Shown here: positions 1-5,037 of the stretch, one piece after another
How positions within the stretch are numbered: position 1 is the first letter of the stretch
How the letters are laid out: the number at the start of each line of letters is the position of its first letter
Source: Rhizobiaceae bacterium
GTDB taxonomy: Bacteria > Pseudomonadota > Alphaproteobacteria > Rhizobiales > Rhizobiaceae
Assembly (NCBI GenBank): GCA_004299545.1
Contig: SCRB01000218.1
Coordinates: 1 to 6,350, forward strand
DNA length: 6,350 nucleotides
Direction: 5' to 3'
The notes under the pieces: model-generated
Database searches by the model: none
Seen by the model: the letters and a program-made list of their open reading frames with translations, nothing else
Told to the model about the DNA's origin: nothing
Translations under genes and position numbers: made by a program

Positions 1-20
1 GACGTGCTATCGAGCGGGGA

Positions 21-1940
21 CTACTTGCCGGCCTCTGCCGTCTCTTCGGCGACACCGGCGGCCACTTCAGGAATCCGACGCCGGACGATGATCCCGAGTT
101 CGTCCTTCTCGCGCGCCAGCCGCAGCCGCTCCTCCGCCTCGCTCGCTTCGCGCTGGCGGTGCCACATCGCGGCATAAAGGCCGCCCTGGCGCAGAAGTTC
201 GGCATGCTTGCCGCGCTCGGCGATACGTCCGTCCTTGAGGACGATGATTTCGTCGGCCGCAATGACCGTCGACAGCCTGTGCGCGATGACGAGCGTGGTA
301 CGACCCCGGCTGACGAGATCCAGCGCCGACTGGATCTCCTGTTCCGTATGCGTATCGAGCGCGGAGGTCGCCTCGTCGAGGATCAGGATCGGCGGCGCCT
401 TCAGGATGGTCCGGGCGATGGCGACGCGCTGTTTTTCGCCGCCCGACAATTTCAGGCCGCGTTCGCCGACCATCGACCGGTAGCCTTCCGGCAGGTCACG
501 GATGAAGCCGTCGATCTGCGCCAGTTCGGCCGCCCTCCTGACGTCTTCTTCGCGGGCGTCCGGGCGCCCGTAGCGGATGTTGTAGGCGATGGTGTCGTTG
601 AAGAGGACCGTGTCCTGCGGCACCATGCCGATCGCCGCGCGCAGGCTTTTCTGCGTCACGTCGCGCACATCCTGCCCGTCGATCTCTATCGCGCCCTCCT
701 GGATGTCATAGAAGCGGAAAAGCAGCCGGGAAATGGTGGATTTTCCCGCACCGGAGGGGCCGACGATCGCGACCGTATGGCCGGCGGGCACCTCGAAGCT
801 CACGCCCTTCAGGATCGGGCGCGCGGGGTCGTAGGCGAAATGCACGTCGCGGAAGGCGATCGCCCCCTCGCCGATGCGAAGATCATGGGCGCCCGGCCGG
901 TCCGTCACCTCCTGCCTCACATCGAGCAGATCGAACATCTGCTCGATGTCCGTCAGGCCCTGGCGAATATCGCGATAAAGCGAACCGATAAAGTTGAGCG
1001 GTATCGAAAGCTGCATCAGCATGGCGTTGACGAAGACGAAATCGCCGACGGTCCGCGTGCCGTGCATGACTTCGACGGCCGAAAGCCCCATCGCCGCAGC
1101 CATGCCGAGGCCGAAGATCAGCCCCTGGCCGAAATTCAGCCAGCCCAGCGAGGTCCATATCCGGGTCGCCGCCTCCTCATAGCGCGCGATCGAGCGGTCG
1201 AAGCGCTCCGCCTCCATCGTCTCGTTGCTGAAATATTTCACTGTCTCGAAATTGAGCAGCGAATCGACCGCCTTGGTGTTGGCGTCGGTATCGGATGCGT
1301 TCATCTCGCGGCGGATGGCGATGCGCCAGTTGGTCGCCCAGACGGTGAAGGCCAGATAGAGCACCACCGTCAGCGCCACGATGAGGAGATAGGCCCAGCC
1401 ATAGGCGACCGCGAAGATGATGGCCGTCAAGGCAAATTCGAGAACCGTTGGCACGGCGGAGAGGATCGTGTAGCGCACGATCAGTTCGATGCCCTTTGTG
1501 CCCCGTTCGATGACACGCGAAAGCCCGCCTGTGCGCCGCTCCAGATGGAAGCGCAGCGACAGTTCGTGCATGTGGACGAAGGTGCGGTAGGCGAGCTGGC
1601 GGACGGCGTGCTGCCCCACCCGTGCAAAGAGCGCATCGCGCAGCTGGTTGAAGCCCAGCTGGGTGACGCGAACCAGATTATAGGCGATGACGAGCATCAC
1701 CGGACCCGCAAGGGCTGCCGGAAGATAGGCGGGCACCGCGCCTTCACCGGTCAGTGCGTTCGTCGCCCATTTGAAAAAATAGGGAACCGCCACGAGGACG
1801 ACCTTCGCGACGACGAGCAGGACACTTGCCCAGACGACCCGCCATTTGAGATCGGGCCGGTCCCCCGGCCACATATAGGGCCAGAGATTGAGAAGGGTGC
1901 GAAACATCGAGCCTTCGGCGGATATGGTCTTTTCAGGCAC
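21..1940 (-). CDS. atm1: Atm1-type (ABCB7/HMT1-like) ABC exporter half-transporter, permease fused to ATPase
   Basis: Inner-membrane homodimeric half-transporter. Known Atm1 relatives export glutathione-linked species (Fe-S precursor, heavy-metal or persulfide conjugates). An N-terminal domain of about six membrane helices occupies residues ~38-320 (numbered from the GTG start, 639 aa). It carries the Atm1 hallmarks RTGGLSRVIERG (~136-147) and LNFETVKYF (~229-237). R206, R210, N269, Q272 and R323 fall where I recall glutathione contacts in Novosphingobium Atm1; no alignment was run. The ATPase domain is complete: Walker A GPSGAGKST (394-402), Q-loop Q442, signature LSGGE (498-502), Walker B ILILDE (518-523), D-loop SALD and H-loop H554. 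A charged tail follows. The GTG at 1940 has GGAAAG seven bases upstream and overlaps the preceding regulator's stop by 8 nt, suggesting translational coupling. The ATG at 1907 (628 aa, GAAGG four bases upstream) is an alternative start. The open frame back to 2087 runs through the regulator gene and is not used. Confidence 0.93.
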   Translation of the reverse strand: MPEKTISAEGSMFRTLLNLWPYMWPGDRPDLKWRVVWASVLLVVAKVVLVAVPYFFKWATNALTGEGAVPAYLPAALAGPVMLVIAYNLVRVTQLGFNQLRDALFARVGQHAVRQLAYRTFVHMHELSLRFHLERRTGGLSRVIERGTKGIELIVRYTILSAVPTVLEFALTAIIFAVAYGWAYLLIVALTVVLYLAFTVWATNWRIAIRREMNASDTDANTKAVDSLLNFETVKYFSNETMEAERFDRSIARYEEAATRIWTSLGWLNFGQGLIFGLGMAAAMGLSAVEVMHGTRTVGDFVFVNAMLMQLSIPLNFIGSLYRDIRQGLTDIEQMFDLLDVRQEVTDRPGAHDLRIGEGAIAFRDVHFAYDPARPILKGVSFEVPAGHTVAIVGPSGAGKSTISRLLFRFYDIQEGAIEIDGQDVRDVTQKSLRAAIGMVPQDTVLFNDTIAYNIRYGRPDAREEDVRRAAELAQIDGFIRDLPEGYRSMVGERGLKLSGGEKQRVAIARTILKAPPILILDEATSALDTHTEQEIQSALDLVSRGRTTLVIAHRLSTVIAADEIIVLKDGRIAERGKHAELLRQGGLYAAMWHRQREASEAEERLRLAREKDELGIIVRRRIPEVAAGVAEETAEAGK

Positions 1941-2304
1941 GGTCGTTCTTTCCGGAAGACATAGGCAAATCCAGGCCGGCCATACAACAACTGCTGAAAA
2001 ACACCTGCAGCGAATGCGAAAGCGCCGAAAGCCGATCGCGATTGACGGTGTAGCGCGAGCGCTGGCGTTCCGGCGTGAAATCGACAAGCCCGGCCTCGAC
2101 GAGAATCTTCAGATGCTGCGAGACGGTGGATTGGGCCAGATCGAGGCAGTCGACGACGTCCTTGCAGCAGCAGGCATCCGCCGCTGCAAGATAGCGCAGG
2201 ATCCGCAGCCTCGCCGGATGTGACAGGGCGGCCAGCTTGGCCGCCAGCTCCCTGCCGCAGGCCGAATGCTCGGTCAGGCCGGAAGATGTCGGGATATCTT
2301 TCAT
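1933..2304 (-). CDS. ArsR/SmtB-family winged-helix regulator with Cys-rich sensor motif
   Basis: A 123-aa DNA-binding repressor-type protein. LAALSHPARLRILRYL (~24-39) is the family's N-terminal helix pair. AQSTVSQHLKILVEAGLV (~57-74) is the recognition helix-turn-helix. SRYTVNRD (~83-90) is the wing. The alpha-3 position where ArsR/CadC proteins hold their CxC metal or arsenite ligands reads CCC (C45-C47), followed by C53. There is also C16 near the N-terminus and a C106-C107 pair near the C-terminus, placed like the vicinal Cys of some proteobacterial arsenite sensors. This suggests a thiol-based sensor of metalloid, metal or reactive sulfur; the ligand is not known. The ATG at 2304 is the first possible start, because an in-frame TAA lies two codons upstream. 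No Shine-Dalgarno is visible, fitting a leaderless or near-leaderless mRNA. The 3' end overlaps the exporter's GTG start, so the two are probably co-transcribed. Confidence 0.93.
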   Translation of the reverse strand: MKDIPTSSGLTEHSACGRELAAKLAALSHPARLRILRYLAAADACCCKDVVDCLDLAQSTVSQHLKILVEAGLVDFTPERQRSRYTVNRDRLSALSHSLQVFFSSCCMAGLDLPMSSGKNDRA

Positions 2305-2327
2305 CGTTTATCGACGATAGACGATGA
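2301..2327. promoter_or_regulatory. Probable ArsR-family autoregulatory operator (27-bp near-perfect palindrome)
   Basis: The left arm TCATCGTTTATCG (2301-2313) and right arm CGATAGACGATGA (2315-2327) flank a single central A at 2314. Twelve of the 13 base pairs are complementary; the only mismatch is T2308/G2320. The site covers the regulator's start codon and the predicted -10 box, so a bound dimer would block transcription initiation. The symmetry and position are directly visible; its binding by the neighbouring regulator is inferred from how ArsR-family genes are usually autoregulated. Confidence 0.75.
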
Positions 2328-2342
2328 CCAGAGGCTGGACAA
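2314..2342 (-). promoter_or_regulatory. Candidate sigma70-type promoter of the arsR-like/atm1 operon
   Basis: On the minus strand the -35 is TTGTCC (2342-2337) and the -10 is TATCGT (2319-2314), separated by exactly 17 nt. Each matches four of six consensus bases. The predicted start of transcription falls within a few bases of the ATG at 2304, which explains the absence of a ribosome binding site. The -10 lies inside the palindromic operator. Confidence 0.5.
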
Positions 2343-2367
2343 TATGATCTCGCCGTGCCCCATGTCG

Positions 2368-3912
2368 TTATTGCGCGGCGGGTTTCGCCGTCACAGTCGT
2401 CGCCTGGTCGCCGATCGCACTCATATCCGCCTGCACGCCTTCCTTGGTCTTGTCAGGCACGCGAAAGACCTGGCCCGGATAGATCAGGTCCGGATCGCGG
2501 ATTTCATCCTGGTTGGCGAGGTAGATGGTGGAATAGCGGATGCCGCGGCCATAGACGCGGCGGGAAATCTGCCACAGCGTATCGTGGCGGCGGATGATAA
2601 CCGCGCCATCCGCCTCCTCAAGCTTCGCGCCGAGAACGGTGGGGGGGCCCTTGGCGATCGGGTTGTCGAGTGACGACAGCTTCACCTCGCCTGACCTCGT
2701 AGCGACGCCTGCGCCGGACGGTGAAGCCTTTTGCACATCGGGTTTCGTCACCGCATTGCCGCTCTCGGCGGAGGGTGCGACCGCCGCGATGGACTCGCCC
2801 GCCTGCCGCTGGAACGGCACCGCCGCCCGTCCGATCACCTTGCGCCCGTCCGGGTCGAGCATGTCGGCACGGATGATATAGTCTCCGACGGCCATGTCAC
2901 GCAGGGCCTCGACGAGAAAGCGCCCTGCCTTTGAAGCCGCCGCCTCGCCCAGGAAGATATCGTTGGCGTAGATGCGGACGACCTTTCCCGGTTCGGCGGT
3001 GCCGGCGATGAAAACCTTGTTGCCTTCGATCTCGACCGCGTCGACCGCGACATGCGGCTCCTTGGAGACGATCCCGTTCTGCGCCTTCTGCGCCTGCTTC
3101 GCCATTTCCTGCTGCGGCGCGGTGGAAACGAGTTTCTCGCCAGTCCCGGAAGCGGGGGCGGCGACAGAGCCGGAACCGGGGGCGGCGCCCGCGTCAGGCG
3201 CCTTGGCGGAATCCTTGACTTCGGCGATTGCCTCCTCGCCGGTCTTGACCGGCGCAGGCTTGGGAACGGTGATCAGCTTGCTTGGCGCGCCCGGCGTCTC
3301 GACCAGAGCCAGGACCTGGCCGTCCGAACGTTCGGGCACGGACACGACCGCCGTTTCCTTCGACATTGCCACCAGCTTGTCGGGCGCTGTCGAACGCAGC
3401 ACAAGCTGGTAATTGCCGGGCTTGAGCGGCTTGTCGAGAACGATCGCGAAATCTCCCTCAGGGCCGGCCTTGGCCCTGCCGATGACGTGCGAGCCGGACA
3501 AAAGCTCCACGTCTGCGTTCGGACCCGCCTTGCCGGCCACGACAAGCGAACCGTCGCCCTCGACGCGTACCACGTCGAAGCGCGGCGCGACCACCTTGGC
3601 TTGCGCTGTTCCTGCCGGCTTAGTCTCCGCGGCCGGAGCCGAAGGTTGAGCCGAAGGCGCGGTATCAGGCTGCGATGCCTTGCCGGTTTCGGGGTCGACC
3701 GCCTTGCTCGGCCCGGCATCGCTTCCGAGCGCTTTTCCGGGAAGGCGGCTGTCCTTGGTTGTCGGATTGGATGGCACAGCGGGAAGCGACGCCACCTCCG
3801 TCTGCTTCACTTCATGGACCGGATCGAAAGCACCGACGCCATAGGCGACTGCCGCGACGGCGACAACGGCACCGCCTGCGAACAAAAGCGCGTTACGAAG
3901 CTCGATCGCCAT
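2368..3912 (-). CDS. Membrane-anchored periplasmic LysM-domain protein with two Ig-like segments
   Basis: A 514-aa envelope protein that probably binds peptidoglycan. Residues ~8-28 form one hydrophobic helix (LLFAGGAVVAVAAVAYGVGA), either an uncleaved N-terminal anchor or a signal peptide. A Pro/Ala/Lys-rich disordered stretch follows (~40-108). A first beta-rich Ig-like segment spans ~111-192 (DVVRVEGDGSLVVAGKAGPN...), followed by a second linker (~195-286). A second, similar segment spans ~288-368 (DAVEIEGNKVFIAGTAEPGK...), and a third linker ~370-430. The C-terminal LysM domain is at ~438-486, with the typical DTLWQISRRVYG start and IYPGQVFRVP end. The two Ig-like units share a V-E-G-(D/N)-x-x-(V/L)-x-(V/I)-A-G-x-A pattern, suggesting internal duplication. 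AAGGA lies about ten bases before the ATG. No enzymatic domain is visible, so the role is probably structural or scaffolding. A C7 run on the coding strand (2641-2647) is a possible slippage point. Confidence 0.9.
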   Translation of the reverse strand: MAIELRNALLFAGGAVVAVAAVAYGVGAFDPVHEVKQTEVASLPAVPSNPTTKDSRLPGKALGSDAGPSKAVDPETGKASQPDTAPSAQPSAPAAETKPAGTAQAKVVAPRFDVVRVEGDGSLVVAGKAGPNADVELLSGSHVIGRAKAGPEGDFAIVLDKPLKPGNYQLVLRSTAPDKLVAMSKETAVVSVPERSDGQVLALVETPGAPSKLITVPKPAPVKTGEEAIAEVKDSAKAPDAGAAPGSGSVAAPASGTGEKLVSTAPQQEMAKQAQKAQNGIVSKEPHVAVDAVEIEGNKVFIAGTAEPGKVVRIYANDIFLGEAAASKAGRFLVEALRDMAVGDYIIRADMLDPDGRKVIGRAAVPFQRQAGESIAAVAPSAESGNAVTKPDVQKASPSGAGVATRSGEVKLSSLDNPIAKGPPTVLGAKLEEADGAVIIRRHDTLWQISRRVYGRGIRYSTIYLANQDEIRDPDLIYPGQVFRVPDKTKEGVQADMSAIGDQATTVTAKPAAQ

Positions 3913-3928
3913 CCCAAGTCATTCCTTA

Positions 3929-3944
3929 GCCCCTCTCGCGGGGT
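3929..3944 (-). other. Short GC hairpin in the leader of the LysM gene
   Basis: CCCC (3930-3933) pairs with GGGG (3940-3943) across a 6-base loop, with one extra G-T wobble outside. In the LysM mRNA this stem ends three bases before the AAGGA ribosome binding site, so it could affect translation. It is short enough to be chance. Confidence 0.3.
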
Positions 3945-4021
3945 CTAGTGGCTTGTTTCCAACATTTGCATCCCATCTGTATCAGCCCAGAGCGCAAATG
4001 TTGGAAACGGAAAACCACTAG
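3945..4021. repeat. Palindromic element A (77 bp, CTAGTGG/CCACTAG ends)
   Basis: Outer 7-bp inverted repeats CTAGTGG (3945-3951) and CCACTAG (4015-4021) enclose a perfect 15-bp inner stem, GTTTCCAACATTTGC (3955-3969) with GCAAATGTTGGAAAC (3994-4008). The internal loop is asymmetric, 3 nt on one side and 6 nt on the other. The 24-nt apical loop can form a small TCTG/CAGA stem. The element resembles its neighbour at 4035-4113 in ends, length, core and layout. No coding content is credible. It could be a MITE- or REP-like intergenic repeat or a structured RNA; I do not recognise a named family. Confidence 0.85.
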
Positions 4022-4034
4022 GAAGGTTATGATT

Positions 4035-4113
4035 CTAGTGGAATTCTCGAATTTGACATTTGATGCCGAGGCAGACATCACGCGGGTATCAAATGTCAAA
4101 TTCATTCCACTAG
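4035..4113. repeat. Palindromic element B (79 bp, CTAGTGG/CCACTAG ends)
   Basis: Perfect outer 10-bp arms CTAGTGGAAT (4035-4044) and ATTCCACTAG (4104-4113) continue into a perfect 16-bp stem, GAATTTGACATTTGAT (4049-4064) with ATCAAATGTCAAATTC (4088-4103). Only a 4-nt one-sided bulge (TCTC, 4045-4048) interrupts the 26 bp. The apical loop is 23 nt. Each inner arm contains TTGACA, a consensus -35 hexamer, once on each strand, but no matching -10 follows at 16-18 nt. It shares its termini and the ACATTTG/CAAATGT core with element A, 13 bp to the left, while the rest of the arms differ. It therefore looks like a diverged sibling rather than a recent duplicate. Confidence 0.88.
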
Positions 4114-4122
4114 CCTGTTTTC

Positions 4123-4131
4123 CTTATACCA
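4123..4131 (-). promoter_or_regulatory. Candidate extended -10 promoter for the LysM gene
   Basis: On the minus strand TGG precedes TATAAG (hexamer at 4128-4123), a TGnTATAAT-like extended -10. No good -35 is visible at 17 nt upstream. If it is used, transcription would start near 4116 and run through both palindromes, giving the LysM mRNA a structured leader of about 200 nt. Confidence 0.3.
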
Positions 4132-4199
4132 ACAAGAAAAAGCCGACAAAACAGTTCCATAGGATACCATGGCGGTTTCCTAACAGGTTAGAGTTCGAA

Positions 4200-4808
4200 A
4201 TGAGTACGATTCGATCCATCTGCGTCTATTGCGGCTCCTCGCCCGGCAAAGACGCCGCCTATCTCGATGCCGCCAGGACCCTCGGAAGGGCGATGGGCAA
4301 GGCCGGCATGCGGTTGGTCTATGGCGGCGGCGCCAAAGGCATCATGGGGGCAGTCGCCCAGGCGACGGCGGAAGCGGGCGGCAGCGTCATGGGCATCATC
4401 CCCCGCTTCCTGATGAACAAGGAAGCAAGCGAGGCGGCTCTCGCGCGCCTCGACGATGTCGTCGTCACCGAGGACATGCACGCCCGCAAACACAGGATGT
4501 TCGAGGAATCCGACGCTTTCGTGGCGCTTCCGGGCGGCATCGGAACGCTGGAAGAAATCGTCGAGATCATGACCTGGGCGCAACTCGGGCGTCACCGCAA
4601 GCCCATGGTCTTCGGCAATGTCGATGGCTTCTGGAACCCGATGATGGCGCTGATGGAGCACATGAAGCGTGAGGGCTTCCTGCATTCGGCACATCTGATC
4701 CAGCCACTTCTGGTGGACGATCCGGCCGACATCCTGCCGGCTGTCCTCGGATCGGCGGCCGGCGCCGGGAACCGCGAGGGGCAGGACTCCATCATCGATC
4801 GGCTGTGA
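4200..4808 (+). CDS. LOG-family (TIGR00730-type) nucleoside 5'-monophosphate phosphoribohydrolase
   Basis: A 202-aa cytosolic Rossmann-fold protein of the LOG / 'lysine decarboxylase-like' family. Characterised members cleave the N-glycosidic bond of nucleoside 5'-monophosphates, including cytokinin riboside monophosphates, releasing the free base and ribose 5-phosphate. Visible motifs are VYCGSSPG (9-16), the nucleotide-binding YGGGAKGIMG (41-50), MHARKHRM (93-100) with the conserved R96, and the hallmark PGGIGTLEE (111-119) ending in catalytic E119. The length is normal for the family. The ATG at 4200 places the conserved ICVYCGSS strand at the N-terminus as expected. The in-frame ATG at 3948 would add 84 residues read through two palindromes and is rejected. 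The ribosome binding site is weak (AGAG about six bases upstream). It is divergent from the LysM gene and convergent with cimA. Whether the substrate is a cytokinin or a housekeeping nucleotide cannot be told from sequence. Confidence 0.93.
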   Translation: MSTIRSICVYCGSSPGKDAAYLDAARTLGRAMGKAGMRLVYGGGAKGIMGAVAQATAEAGGSVMGIIPRFLMNKEASEAALARLDDVVVTEDMHARKHRMFEESDAFVALPGGIGTLEEIVEIMTWAQLGRHRKPMVFGNVDGFWNPMMALMEHMKREGFLHSAHLIQPLLVDDPADILPAVLGSAAGAGNREGQDSIIDRL

Positions 4809-4839
4809 AGGCGGCGTGGTGGACACCCGCCTGACGCTG

Positions 4840-4992
4840 TTACCCCGCCCGCCTCGCGGAGCCTGTCCTCGGGTCGGCCAAAGGTCGAACCCGGGGGCTC
4901 GGCACCCTCCCCTTGCAGGTGAGGGAAAGGCGCTGCGGCCTCTTTCCTCCACCTTTGAGGGAGAGGTGCCCCGAAAGGGCGGAGGGGGTTTT
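4840..4992. repeat. GC-rich intergenic hairpin repeat between convergent genes
   Basis: This non-coding stretch contains several overlapping inverted repeats. CGGGTCGGCC (4870-4879) pairs imperfectly with GGTCGAACCCG (4883-4893). CCCTC (4905-4909) pairs with GAGGG (4921-4925). CACCT (4950-4954) pairs with AGGTG (4964-4968). GCCC (4968-4971) pairs with GGGC (4977-4980) around a CGAAA loop. CCCTCC (4905-4910) also pairs with GGAGGG (4981-4986) across the unit. The style matches the dispersed GC-rich repeats I remember between rhizobial genes; copy number cannot be checked here. The last stem, followed by a G-rich run and TTTT (4989-4992), might serve as a weak terminator for the LOG-family gene. 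Boundaries are approximate. Confidence 0.5.
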
Positions 4993-5037
4993 CAATTCTG
5001 ATGCCCGATTGATTTTGATCGTTCGTTCGAAAACGCG

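Noticed and set aside
159..1964. 601-codon open frame on the plus strand antisense to the Atm1-type exporter
   Set aside because: It is a high-GC shadow of the real gene; the translation is rich in Arg, Asp and His with no recognisable domain, while the opposite strand has all ABC transporter motifs.
1941..2087. Longer start for the Atm1-type exporter at 2087
   Set aside because: It lies wholly inside the regulator gene and gives an Arg/Cys-rich stretch unlike exporter N-termini.
3052..3948. 298-codon plus-strand open frame antisense to the LysM-protein gene
   Set aside because: Arg/Leu-rich translation without a domain, opposite a gene with clear Ig-like and LysM segments.
4053..4081. Plus-strand promoter starting from the perfect TTGACA in element B
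   Set aside because: No acceptable -10 occurs 16-18 nt downstream; the hexamer is part of the palindrome arm and occurs symmetrically on the other strand.
3945..4113. Two-repeat CRISPR array or rho-independent terminators
   Set aside because: The repeats differ in most arm positions, the unit is itself a long palindrome, there is no spacer series and no U-tract follows either stem.
3948..4199. N-terminal extension of the LOG-family protein to an upstream in-frame ATG
   Set aside because: The 84 extra residues would be translated through two palindromes and precede a normal family N-terminus at 4200; the open frame there looks accidental.
4188..4952. 254-codon minus-strand open frame opposite the LOG-family gene
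   Set aside because: No motif; a compositional shadow of the plus-strand gene with the PGGxGTxxE signature.
5020..5035. Terminator hairpin at the cimA 3' end (CGTTCGTTCGAAAACG)
   Set aside because: Beyond the central TTCGAA the arms do not pair properly; no stable stem with a U-run is formed.
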